Below, one piece after another: positions 35,642 through 44,037 of a stretch of 64,000 bases of DNA (positions are counted from its first letter, which is position 1; the number at the start of each line of letters is the position of its first letter). Origin of the DNA: Mycobacterium marinum (lineage in GTDB: Bacteria; Actinomycetota; Actinomycetes; Mycobacteriales; Mycobacteriaceae). The DNA lies in the NCBI RefSeq assembly GCF_003391395.1, contig NZ_CP024190.1, positions 3,472,001-3,536,000 of the forward strand. Reading direction: 5' to 3'. The translations under genes were made by a program, and so were the position numbers. Below the pieces are notes generated by a model. It did not search any database, had not been told where the DNA came from, and saw nothing but the letters and a program-made list of their open reading frames with translations.

Positions 35642-36387
35642 CGCGGCATCTTTCGCCACACGAATTGCGGCAGTAGCCGCAGCACGAAGAACATCGGTCG
35701 CAGCGCCCACGGAATCCAGACGGTGCGCCGGCCTTTGGCCAGCGCCCGCGTGGTGGCGGCGGCCACCTGGTCCGGGGTGCTCGATAGGGGTGCGGGGGCC
35801 ATACCCTCGGTCATCCGCCCGATGACGAAACCGGGCCGCACGATCAGCAACCGCACCCCGGTGCCGTGCAGCGCGTCGGCCAATCCGCTGGCGAAGCCGT
35901 CCAGGCCGGCCTTGGCCGATCCGTAGACATAGTTAGCGCGACGTACCCGCGCCCCGGCCACCGAGGAGAACACCACCAGCGCCCCGCGCCCGGCGGACCG
36001 CATCGCCGCCGCCAGGTGGGTGAGCAGACTGATCTGAGCGACGTAATCGGTGTGCACAATGGCGATGGCATGCTCGGCGTCGCGCTCCGCACGCGCCTGA
36101 TCACCCAGAATCCCGAAAGCCAGCACCGCGGTACCGATCGGCCCGTGATCGGCGACGATCGAGGCAACCAACGGGCCGTGGCCGGCCACGTCGTCGGCGT
36201 CGAACTCGCGGGTGTGCACCGCCGCCGCACCGGCGGTCTTCAGGGCGGCGACCTGCACGTCAAGCCGGTCGGCGCCCCGCGCCGCCAGTATCACCGTCGC
36301 CCCCGGAGCCAGCCGGCGCGCGAGTTCACTGCCGATCTCGCTGCGACCGCCGAAAATTACCACCGGACCTGCGCTCGTGTCGTCCAC
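35638..36387 (-). CDS. SDR family protein (Rv2073c homologue)
   Basis: A 249-aa short-chain dehydrogenase-like protein. The nucleotide motif is atypical, FGGRSEIG; VVFSSVAGARVRRANYVYGSAKAG supplies the catalytic Ser, Tyr and Lys. The type resembles DprE2-like SDRs. The C-terminus is hydrophobic and basic (ALRPMFFVLRLLPQFVWRKMPR), suggesting membrane association. A GTG at 36387 gives the same length as Rv2073c; an ATG five codons upstream is possible. It is coupled to cobL by an ATGA overlap, although a role in B12 synthesis is not known. Confidence 0.88.
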   Translation of the reverse strand: MDDTSAGPVVIFGGRSEIGSELARRLAPGATVILAARGADRLDVQVAALKTAGAAAVHTREFDADDVAGHGPLVASIVADHGPIGTAVLAFGILGDQARAERDAEHAIAIVHTDYVAQISLLTHLAAAMRSAGRGALVVFSSVAGARVRRANYVYGSAKAGLDGFASGLADALHGTGVRLLIVRPGFVIGRMTEGMAPAPLSSTPDQVAAATTRALAKGRRTVWIPWALRPMFFVLRLLPQFVWRKMPR

Positions 36388-36422
36388 GGCTGCGATTATC
36401 ACCTGCGCTAGCGTGGGTAGCG

Positions 36423-36833
36423 ATGGCCAAGACGACTACCCGGCTTACCAATGACGCGCTGGCGTTTCTCTCCGAGCGCCATTTGGCCATGTTGACCACG
36501 CTACGGGCCGACAACTCACCTCACGTGGTGGCGGTGGGGTTCACCTTCGATCCCCACACCCACATCGCACGCGTCATCACCACCGGTGGTTCCCAGAAGG
36601 CGGTCAACGCTGACCGGGGCGGGATCGCTGTGCTCAGCCAGGTAGATGGTGCGCGGTGGCTGTCACTGGAAGGCAATGCCCTGGTGAACAACGACCTCGA
36701 CGCTGTGCGTGACGCGGAATTGCGTTACGCACAGCGCTATCGCACCCCCCGGCCCAACCCGCGACGGGTGGTCATCGAAGTCGAGATCCAGCGGGTGCTG
36801 GGGTCCTCGTCGCTGCTTGACCGCGGCGACTAG
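36423..36833 (+). CDS. PPOX-class F420-dependent enzyme (Rv2074 homologue)
   Basis: A 136-aa split-barrel flavin/F420 protein. FLSERHLAMLTTLRADNSPHVVAVGF at the N-terminus (first 20 residues are characteristic), VITTGGSQKAVNADRGG in the middle and WLSLEGNA are typical of the F420-dependent PPOX group. M. tuberculosis Rv2074 has been characterised as an F420-dependent biliverdin reductase. It is divergent from the Rv2073c homologue, 35 bp apart. The following 190 bp (36834-37022) contain no gene. Confidence 0.88.
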   Translation: MAKTTTRLTNDALAFLSERHLAMLTTLRADNSPHVVAVGFTFDPHTHIARVITTGGSQKAVNADRGGIAVLSQVDGARWLSLEGNALVNNDLDAVRDAELRYAQRYRTPRPNPRRVVIEVEIQRVLGSSSLLDRGD

Positions 36834-37022
36834 CCCACTCCCCCGTCGACGTCGTCATGACGCGGGGGTCACTCAGAAACCACCGGCGGCTGTCAGACGC
36901 AGTTCGTGAGCGGATCAGCCCGGATTTCGGAAACCAAGTTTCTGCCCCTGCGGCAAATGGGCTTTCGTGATCGCCGAATTGGCGACTCGCATCGGTGTGC
37001 ACGGGGGAAGGCTTCACTGGGA

Positions 37023-37348
37023 ATGAATTACGTTATGCGGGCGCCTGAGATCAATTCATTGTTGATCTATTCCGGCGCGGGTTCGGGACCGATGTTGCAG
37101 GCGTCGGCGGCCTGGGCTGGGTTGTCCGATGAATTGGGCGCGGCGGCGCAGTCTTTCCGCTCATCGATCGCGAACCTGGCATCGGAGGCGTGGCGGGGTC
37201 CGGCGTCGGCGCTGGCGGCGGCGGTTCCAACGTCGGCTTCTTCAACTCGGGTAGCGGTGGCTACATCTCCGGTTTCATGAACTCCGGCAAGTACGATTCC
37301 GGCGCCATCAACACCCGCACGGGGCAATCGGGATTCTTTGGCCGTTAG
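37023..37348 (+). pseudogene. Collapsed PPE-MPTR gene
   Basis: The ATG at 37023 (or 37035) opens a frame with the hallmark start of a PPE protein, MRAPEINSLLIYSGAGSGPM, followed by AWAGLSDELGAAAQSF and ASEAWRGPAS. At about 37200 the sequence passes directly into the far C-terminal MPTR part in another frame: NVGFFNSGSGGYISGFMNSG, then GQSGFFGR and a TAG at 37346-37348. The 5' frame itself stops at 37280. A normal PPE-MPTR gene is well over 1 kb, so most of the gene is lost by internal deletion and the remaining ends are out of frame. Confidence 0.85.
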
Positions 37349-37371
37349 GGCCGCTGACCACCCTGCGCGCG

Positions 37372-38841
37372 TCAGGTTCCCGGCGAGAGGGTGTATTGCA
37401 CCCACGCACCCCCGACCGAGCTGGACACGGCGTGCAACCGGGCGTTCTGATCACCGGATCGGGGCAGTGCAAAATCGGCCCCAGCGGCGGTGCAGGCCAA
37501 CGGAGCACCCGCGAACGTGACGGCCGTCGAGGTCACCGCCCATGTTCCCGCCGCGGTCACGCAGGCCGCGGGGTGCGGGTCGGTACACGGCGCCGACACC
37601 CAACGTCCGTCCCGGTCCTGCAAGGTGCACTCGCCGGCGCCGGCGCGAGGTTCATCTGGTGCCCAACTCCACAGCGACGCCTGGATCCGTCCGTCCTCTG
37701 GCAGCAGCTGGTCGAAGCCAAACAGATTGACGCCGCAGTCGGTCATGGCTTTGGCTTTCGCCGGTGCGAGTGCTTCCGGATCCGTCGGCGGCCGGGTCGG
37801 TTTGACCAGGGCGGAGACCAAAGTGGAGTCCTCGTAGTAGCGGACCAGTCTGGAGGCATAGGTGCCCGCGCCGTAGGTGGCGTCGCAAGCCGGGTAGGCC
37901 CGGTAGCCGGAGGTGGAGCCCTTCTCCACCTCGACACCGTCCCAGTTGAACACATCCGACGCCCACCCGGATGCACACGAGCCGACCACCACAACCTGCG
38001 CACCAGATGCGCGAACGTCATTGCGCGACAGGTTAAGCGGCAGCCGCACGCAGCCGTCTGCGGCGCGCTGGGCCGGGTTGGGTCGGTAGATGAGGCTGCT
38101 GCCGTCCGGACGACGCAAGACACCCTCAAGGGTGCCAACCGCCGAGGCGTACGCGCGCGCGTCCTTCAACTCGTCTTCGAGGTAGAGCAGGATGACCTGA
38201 TCGGAATGTGCCGGCGTGCCGAGCCAGTTGGCGATTTCGGGTAGCACGTTGCCAAAGGCCGGTTCGGTGGTGCAGCCCAGGTTGGCCTTGTCCGGTCCGA
38301 GCCCGTGACACACCGTCACCCCACGTCCGCCGACGAGGTCGAGCCGCCGGATGTAGTGCAGGTCCAACTCCAGCGCACGGACGTCGATGTCGAGCTGCTG
38401 CGCCAGCGACAGCTGTTGGTTCGAGTCGGCATGCGAGGGCGTGAAAGACTCGCTGAGGCTGTTGAACGAGTTGTGGGTGCCCAGCCACTGGGCCTGCCGT
38501 AGCGGCAACGCGTCCTGCAGCGCGTACTGGAACTGCGCCACGCGGTGGACCCAAGATTGCAGGTAGACGTCCCGTGCGGCCTGAGTTACCTTGTGCGCCA
38601 ATGGCAGAACACAGTGCGCGTCGGCTATGCCGACCCGGCGGCATTCGGCGCCGAACGCATCGGTGGCCTTGCCGAGCGCAACACACGGGACCGCGATGGG
38701 GCTGATGGCGTCGCACGGCGCGGTTGGCGAGGGCGGAGCCACCACCCCGGAGGTATCGGCGGCCACCGGCGGGATGGTCGTCAACATCACCCCGAACACG
38801 CCGATGACGACGGCGCCCTTCATCCATCGGCTGCCGGGCAT
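37372..38841 (-). CDS. Exported PLC-like phosphodiesterase-fold protein (Rv2075c homologue)
   Basis: A 489-aa protein with an N-terminal signal peptide (basic start, VVIGVFGVMLTT core, cleavage near AAD about residue 30). The mature part has motifs of the PI-PLC/GDPD-like TIM barrel: LGTHNSFNSLSES near residue 120 and ALELDLHYI around 155, with CHGLG and VILLYLEDEL further on, followed by a C-terminal beta-rich ~100 residues with several Cys. Length matches Rv2075c (487 aa), annotated there as a possible exported or envelope protein. The substrate is unknown. It ends 23 bp after the PPE remnant. Confidence 0.87.
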   Translation of the reverse strand: MPGSRWMKGAVVIGVFGVMLTTIPPVAADTSGVVAPPSPTAPCDAISPIAVPCVALGKATDAFGAECRRVGIADAHCVLPLAHKVTQAARDVYLQSWVHRVAQFQYALQDALPLRQAQWLGTHNSFNSLSESFTPSHADSNQQLSLAQQLDIDVRALELDLHYIRRLDLVGGRGVTVCHGLGPDKANLGCTTEPAFGNVLPEIANWLGTPAHSDQVILLYLEDELKDARAYASAVGTLEGVLRRPDGSSLIYRPNPAQRAADGCVRLPLNLSRNDVRASGAQVVVVGSCASGWASDVFNWDGVEVEKGSTSGYRAYPACDATYGAGTYASRLVRYYEDSTLVSALVKPTRPPTDPEALAPAKAKAMTDCGVNLFGFDQLLPEDGRIQASLWSWAPDEPRAGAGECTLQDRDGRWVSAPCTDPHPAACVTAAGTWAVTSTAVTFAGAPLACTAAGADFALPRSGDQNARLHAVSSSVGGAWVQYTLSPGT

Positions 38842-38988
38842 GCGCTACCTTGACACGCCAGCGCGCCGACATCGAGAGATGTTGTCGAAGTGTTGCAAGG
38901 ACGGTTGGAAGGTGTAAGCGGAGTTCTGAGCCGACCTCGGTAGTCCCGGAACTGTCTTCTCCGCCTTGGGCGCCACCGTCCCGTCGTC

Positions 38989-39195
38989 TCAGCTCAGTGG
39001 CCCTACCTCAACCGAACCGGACTCATCGGTGCACACGCACGCCACCACAGCGGGCCAAGCGGTCACGTCGATACCGGGTTCAGCCGTCCACACCAGGGTG
39101 AAATCGTCCAGCGCCGCAGGCCAGCCCGCGGCGGCGCCGCAGGCGTACTCGTCGAACCTTCACCCCAAAAACGCTGCGAGGCTTGCCTTTCTCAT
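38989..39195 (-). pseudogene. Decayed tandem copy of the adjacent lipoprotein gene
   Basis: An ATG at 39195 overlaps the TGA of the intact lipoprotein gene (ATGA). It opens RKASLAAFLG, matching the signal peptide of that gene, then hits a TGA. In another frame the sequence continues GWPAALDDFTLVWTAEPGID and VTAWPAVV, almost identical to the intact protein, before diverging into CTDESGSVEVGPLS and stopping at 38989. This is a truncated, frameshifted duplicate with lost lipobox and C-terminal domain. The 38842-38988 stretch before the PLC-like gene has nothing recognisable. Confidence 0.8.
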
Positions 39196-40028
39196 GCATT
39201 CGCGCTCACTGACGGCCAGCCAGGAGACGCCGGTAGGGTCGGAAACAACGACCGATCATATTCCTCGCCGGACACAAAGTCGGGGTGCGGGGGCGCCTTC
39301 GCGAGACAGGTGTCTTGGTCTTCGATAACATGCGGCCAGTCCGACCCTACTCCAGATCGAGCGAACCACCCGCCCTGGTGGCTGGTGATCCTCCAACCGG
39401 CGAAAACATCGACCGACGGCGCGCGCGCCGGCCCCTGCTGGGCGGGCAGCGGCAGAACAGGCTTGGCCGGAGCCGTCATGGTGATCCGCAAGCTTTCGAT
39501 ACCCTTGTACGGGTCCGGCCCAACAGCACGCGGTGCGTACCTTCGGCCAAAGCGACCTTCGCTGGCGGCGCCGAACGTGTATTCGCAGACTATTACCGTG
39601 ATGTCGCGACCGGACGCCGTCACCGACAGAATGTGTTCGCGCTGGGTGCCCACCCACGGGCGCTGCGGGTAGTACTTCCTGGGCCACAGATACTGTGTGC
39701 CGATCGGATCATCGATGGATTTGTTGGGATCAACCGACTGCCTAAAACCCGGATACAGATACTTGTCATCGTTCATGATTGAGGCCAGCACAAACGACTC
39801 GGTGTAGGCGCGAACCACCACCGCCGGCCACGCGGTCACGTCGATACCGGGTTCGGCCGTCCACACCATGGTGAAATCATCCAGCGCCGCAGGCCAGCCC
39901 GCCGGTGGCGCCGCAGACGTACTGGCCGAACCCTCACCCGAGCGCCCACCCGAACCGCATCCGCCGACCAACAGCACAGCAACCGCCAAAAATGCTGCGA
40001 GGCTTCGCAACTCGGATCGGATTCGCAT
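39192..40028 (-). CDS. Putative lipoprotein
   Basis: A 278-aa protein with a lipoprotein signal: basic MRIRSELR, hydrophobic core, lipobox LVGGC with Cys24, then a flexible Gly/Ser stretch. The mature domain contains GWPAALDDFTMVW, ITVIVCEYTFG-type strands and FAGWRITSHQGGW. I do not recognise a named family. It starts at ATG 40028 or at a GTG one codon upstream (40031). Either way it overlaps the stop of the large protein encoded next to it, so the two are translationally coupled. A partner or immunity role for the large protein is inference, supported by the tandem duplicate that follows. Confidence 0.75.
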   Translation of the reverse strand: MRIRSELRSLAAFLAVAVLLVGGCGSGGRSGEGSASTSAAPPAGWPAALDDFTMVWTAEPGIDVTAWPAVVVRAYTESFVLASIMNDDKYLYPGFRQSVDPNKSIDDPIGTQYLWPRKYYPQRPWVGTQREHILSVTASGRDITVIVCEYTFGAASEGRFGRRYAPRAVGPDPYKGIESLRITMTAPAKPVLPLPAQQGPARAPSVDVFAGWRITSHQGGWFARSGVGSDWPHVIEDQDTCLAKAPPHPDFVSGEEYDRSLFPTLPASPGWPSVSANA

Positions 40029-42370
40029 CACTTCCTGCCCTGATCGGGGTGCGGGACACCGACGATATCGTCGTAGCGGCTGACCAACGCCGTATCCGGG
40101 GACAAGCTCTCGCTGGGTGGCCTGGGTTCGAGCGACTGCGACAAAGCGGGACCAATGACGTTGCTGTATTGACCGGGGGTAACGCCTTGCGGCTCAAGTT
40201 CTTCCAGCGTCGCGATGCGCCCGTTGGGGTGGTCGTCGTCGTAGACGATGTAACCGGGCGGCAACCCGGTGACGGTATGTCCCGTTCCGAGCATGGCGTT
40301 GAGGATCTCCTGGTCGGCCATGCCCAAAGACATGGGCTGTATCGGATTTTCGGTCGGCGGGGTCGGCGCTGGCCCGAGGATGCCATTTTCCAGGTTCTGG
40401 CCCAGGACGCCGATGGTAGGACCAGCGATGCGGCCGACCCCGGGGACAAAGCCACCAGCTGCGGTGAGACCTTGTAAGCCCGTTTCATACGCCGATTTCT
40501 TGGACTGGTATTCCGAGACACCCTGGTGATAGCCATTGTCCTCGTTGGCTTGAAAGGCGTTGTGTGTGCCGACGTCGACCAGCGCCCGCAACGTTGCGGC
40601 GTCGTACAGATGCTGGTTGTAACCCGAATGCGTGGGATCAGCGGCAAAGGCGCCCTCGTGAAGCACAGCCTGCGCGTATGCCTGCCCGTTGAAGTACTGG
40701 GCGGCCTCGTTGTCGCTGCTCAGCACCGAGAAGACACCCTTGGCCACCGGTAGCGCACCAGACAGGGTTTCACTGTCGAGCGGTTTCCCGAATCCGGGTA
40801 ATCCCCCAGATGTCTCGGCGATGTTGTTGACGTAGGGCCCCAGCCCGTGGGCCATGTCGCGGACCAAATTCGGGTTCACTTGGCCAAGGGTGTGGTTCCC
40901 CGGAAGATGCAGCAACTCCTGCTGGTTGCGGCCGATGTATGAACTGTAGGCGTGGGCGGTGTCGGCGGCGATCCCTTCCTCCGGCCCTTGCACCACCGCC
41001 GGATCTCCGGTCCACGAAAACAGCGACCCAACACCTTGGCCGTTGTCTTTCCAGTAATGGTGGGTGATGTTTTTCAGGAACTTGTCGTGGTCGGCGCCGG
41101 TGATGGTGTCATGCACCACCTGGTGATCCGGCGAGACCGCCGAGAGGACATTGGAGACCGCCGGGTCCAAAGCGGGATCGCGTTCGACGTCTTGGCCCTG
41201 GCTGGCAGGGTCGGCATGCCAGATCGGCGTGTCCATCATGACCAATGCCTTGTGAATCATTGCGCGATCCAACTCGGTATTCGTCTGAAAGCCCCTGTCC
41301 CCGTCCTTGACGACACCGGCGATGTCGTTCATTTGATGTGTGAAGAGCACTCCCGGCGAATTCAACGCCTGCTGGACACTTTCAGGCAATTGCGTAACAC
41401 CACCTTTTACCGTGTCGGAACCCTGCTTGGCCCCGACGGTCAGCGGAGTCTTGGGGAAGCTGATATTCGGGTTGCTCATCAGCTGCCAAGAATCGGCGAT
41501 CATGGCCCTTTGTGCGCCCAGGCGCTGCTCTGTGGCCGTGAGCGCCCCAACGGACATGCCGTGTTCTTGAGCTTGCAACTGGCTCAACACCGAGGCCTGC
41601 TCGGCGGTCAACGGAACCTTGCCCGCCAACTGATCGGGGGTGATAGAACCCAGTACAGCATTGACTCGTCCAGCCGCACCTTGGTCACCAGCGAGTGCAT
41701 CATGGACGTCTTGTTCAGCTTGTTCAGCCGACTCAGGCTCGTGATTGTCGGCGCCCCAAATCCGAGCGGGGTCCAACCCGTCGACAGCCAGACTTTTCTC
41801 CGCGGTTCTCAGGAAATTTGAATACCCGTCGCGGATCGAATTCAGCTCAGCCAGGGCAGCCTGGGTGTCGCGAATCGCGTCGTCTTCGCACGCGTGCATG
41901 AAAGCATCCAGTGCTGCCTTGTCCTCAGCGGTGAGCTGGTGGTTTCTCTCAAGCATCACTGCCTGGCCGATCTCATCATCGAGTTGCCGCAGCTGACCCT
42001 CGAGTCCAGCGATCTTCCCACTCGAGGATCGCTGCACCTCGGCCAAGGCGGCGGCGATGTTTTCCAGATCCACCCCGATCTTGGGTAATTCCAGAGACTG
42101 GGCGCCCAGCGACTGGGCAACTCTCTGCACCTCAGCGGAGTCGTTGATCGGGTGCTCGCCGTTCTGCCGATTCCAGGCTTCCTCGAAGCGGCGCCGGGCC
42201 TGATCAAACGCGGCGTCCGCCTCCGCGGTGCACCGGCCGGCAGCATGAAACGCCGCCCCCAGGTCCGAAATCTGCGCCGGGCGACCCGCTTGAAGGCTTT
42301 GATCTATCGCCCACGGATCACCACCGGCTTCGGCGATCAGCAGAGGGATGCCTATGTAGCGAAGCTGCAC
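40028..42370 (-). CDS. Large 'TPR repeat region'-type mycobacterial protein, possible secreted effector
   Basis: A 780-aa protein without a Sec signal. The N-terminal ~230 residues are alpha-helical with WXG-like features (AEAGGDPWAIDQSLQ, then FEEAWNRQNG and long coiled-coil segments), as in ESX-associated substrates. The middle and C-terminal parts are globular, with HQMNDIAGVVKDGDRGFQ, ITGADHDKFLKNITHHYWKD, and a Gly-rich hydrophobic segment around residue 650 (AAGGFVPGVGRIAGPTIGVL). Mycobacterial homologues are often labelled 'TPR repeat region-containing protein'; the label is from memory and no clear TPR motif is visible. It is first in a two-gene operon with the lipoprotein. Rv2077c/Rv2079 of M. 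tuberculosis lie in the equivalent region and may be relatives. Confidence 0.75.
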   Translation of the reverse strand: MQLRYIGIPLLIAEAGGDPWAIDQSLQAGRPAQISDLGAAFHAAGRCTAEADAAFDQARRRFEEAWNRQNGEHPINDSAEVQRVAQSLGAQSLELPKIGVDLENIAAALAEVQRSSSGKIAGLEGQLRQLDDEIGQAVMLERNHQLTAEDKAALDAFMHACEDDAIRDTQAALAELNSIRDGYSNFLRTAEKSLAVDGLDPARIWGADNHEPESAEQAEQDVHDALAGDQGAAGRVNAVLGSITPDQLAGKVPLTAEQASVLSQLQAQEHGMSVGALTATEQRLGAQRAMIADSWQLMSNPNISFPKTPLTVGAKQGSDTVKGGVTQLPESVQQALNSPGVLFTHQMNDIAGVVKDGDRGFQTNTELDRAMIHKALVMMDTPIWHADPASQGQDVERDPALDPAVSNVLSAVSPDHQVVHDTITGADHDKFLKNITHHYWKDNGQGVGSLFSWTGDPAVVQGPEEGIAADTAHAYSSYIGRNQQELLHLPGNHTLGQVNPNLVRDMAHGLGPYVNNIAETSGGLPGFGKPLDSETLSGALPVAKGVFSVLSSDNEAAQYFNGQAYAQAVLHEGAFAADPTHSGYNQHLYDAATLRALVDVGTHNAFQANEDNGYHQGVSEYQSKKSAYETGLQGLTAAGGFVPGVGRIAGPTIGVLGQNLENGILGPAPTPPTENPIQPMSLGMADQEILNAMLGTGHTVTGLPPGYIVYDDDHPNGRIATLEELEPQGVTPGQYSNVIGPALSQSLEPRPPSESLSPDTALVSRYDDIVGVPHPDQGRK

Positions 42371-42960
42371 TGCACCCTCCGGGGTTTTGGGTCATCCATA
42401 TCGGCGAAAACGTACCGGCTCCTGCCTCGTGGCGCCGCTGATGACGACTCTTCGGCAGCCACCCGGGCCACCGGCGGTGGACATCTTACGGAGTCGACGC
42501 CGGAGGGAGCCACGCGCGAATTCTGCCTTACGGCATGAGTTGTCGCCATTCACTCGACGCTCCTGCACTCCGGAGAAGGGACTGCGGAAGCATCGGCCCC
42601 CTCGCGCACTCCTGGAGGTGTGGCAACCACATCTGTCATCGACATCGACGCAGCCCAACAGCCACGAGAGTGCGCATAGGCCGCGACAGGAATGGCCTCA
42701 CCCAGGTCACGGCCACCACCCGCTACCCGAACGGCGGGCCCCACCTCGCTCCGAGACATGGCCGGAAGGTGCCCTGTCGGCCGTTGCCGTCTTACTCGGC
42801 GTCCCTCTGGATTCACCGTCAGCGGAGCAACGCGCGGAATTCTCACGTGCGGCGCTAGAACCGGTATTCCCCCCGGTCTCAAACGGCGGCAAAAGGGGCG
42901 CCACGGCCGCGTTGCCAGCACAATCAACCGATCCACGGGGGTAGCCACCATCGCAGCAAT
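42371..42960. other. Gene-poor region upstream of the effector-like operon
   Basis: This ~590-bp stretch has several overlapping open frames on both strands, none with a plausible start, composition or family. A minus frame of 200 codons (42550-43152) runs antisense through the transposase remnant. Part of 42700-42950 may be old transposase sequence, but I cannot align it by eye with confidence. It probably also holds the promoter of the minus-strand operon that starts at 42370. Confidence 0.4.
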
Positions 42961-43245
42961 ACATTCGTCCACGCTCTGGCCCGCCACGACATGGTCGGCG
43001 GGGGCGGCGCCATGGGTCGCGTCCAGGCCGCCGGCGACAACGCCGCTATGGAGTCGTTTTTCAGCCTCCTGCGAAAGAACGTGCTCGGTCGCCGCCGCTG
43101 GGAAACCCGCGAGCACCTGCGCATCGCGATCGCTACCTGGACCGAAACGCACCTACCACCGCCGCCGTCGGCAAGTCGCTCTTGGCCGGTTGCCCCCGTC
43201 AGATTCGAAGCAATCATGATCAGCCGCGCCACCCAGGCCGCGTAA
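42961..43245 (+). pseudogene. IS3-family transposase (OrfB) C-terminal remnant
   Basis: The frame starting at 42961 reads TFVHALARHDMVGGGGAMGR, then AAGDNAAMESFFSLLRKNVL, RRRWETREHLRIAIATWTE, matching the C-terminal catalytic part (DNA-x-ESFF with the final Glu) of IS3-type rve transposases. Around 43150-43190 the expected TYHRRRRQ segment is in another frame, then VRFEAIM resumes in the first frame up to TAA at 43243. Two compensating frameshifts therefore disrupt it. No upstream catalytic residues, OrfA or terminal repeats were found; the element is dead. The interval 43246-43503 has nothing clear. Confidence 0.75.
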
Positions 43246-43503
43246 CCGAAGCTGCCGCCTATCAGTGCGGCAGACCCACCCGCCGATATCTCCACACGGG
43301 CGAGTGAGTTGCCCCATGCGCGTATCCAATCCACGATTGGACCGCAAGATCAGCGCCAGCGACGGGAGGCTCATATCATGGCTGACGACATGTCAGCTCG
43401 ATTCTGGCTACCACCACCGCCGACGCATCCTCGCGAAGGTCATCAACGACGACCCATGCTCCACTCACGGCAGCACATTTACGGCAACGAATAGCCTTGT
43501 GGC

Positions 43504-44037
43504 GTGACTACTAACCCCCCACCCGCCGCGCAATGGGTACCGAACTATCCCCCCCAGCCGGTAGCAAGCCCGCGCACGTGGCCACTCGTCGCCCTGGCCA
43601 TCATCGCCATAGTGGGTGTTGTGCTCGGGGCCGCAGCACTAGTTGTGGCACTCACGCGCCCAGGGAACGCAGGATCCGCCCCCCCTAACACGAACCCATC
43701 ACCGTTTACCCCGGCGGAAACCGCTTCCGCGCACCGGAAGTTGTGTGACATTTATGGATTGGCCGCTCGTCAAGTCCAGATAGAAACCAATGGCGACAAC
43801 CCAGCGCTTGCATCTGCCGCCGGCGTCAACGCGGCTGTGATGCTGGAACAAGCGGTAAGTCAAGCTCCGGCGCTCGCGCCGGGCGACCGTGATGCCGCCC
43901 TTGCTCTGGCCGAGGCGTACACGAGCACCAATGCCATGGGCAGCTACTTGCAGTTCAACGATCCTGCGCTTCAAGCAGCGATTAGTGACGTCAACGTCAA
44001 AGATGCGCGCATGAAGGCGTTGTGCAGTGGGGGCTGA
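43504..44037 (+). CDS. Single-pass membrane protein of a mycobacterial family
   Basis: A 177-aa protein. The proline-rich N-terminus (TTNPPPAAQWVPNYPPQP) precedes one transmembrane helix (LVALAIIAIVGVVLGAAAL, about residues 29-50). A Pro/Asn linker and an extracytoplasmic alpha-helical domain follow (ETASAHRKLCDIYGLAARQ) and end at a conserved-looking DVNVKDARMKALCSGG. The start is GTG at 43504. The last 11 bp overlap the next gene. A remnant with the same C-terminal signature occurs at 56399-56479. Similar small proteins in mycobacteria precede genes of Rv2082/ESX-related type; function unknown. Confidence 0.75.
   Translation: MTTNPPPAAQWVPNYPPQPVASPRTWPLVALAIIAIVGVVLGAAALVVALTRPGNAGSAPPNTNPSPFTPAETASAHRKLCDIYGLAARQVQIETNGDNPALASAAGVNAAVMLEQAVSQAPALAPGDRDAALALAEAYTSTNAMGSYLQFNDPALQAAISDVNVKDARMKALCSGG

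Noticed and set aside
42550..43152. 200-codon minus-strand frame across the transposase remnant
   Set aside because: It runs antisense to the recognisable transposase tail and through junk-like sequence; no family features.
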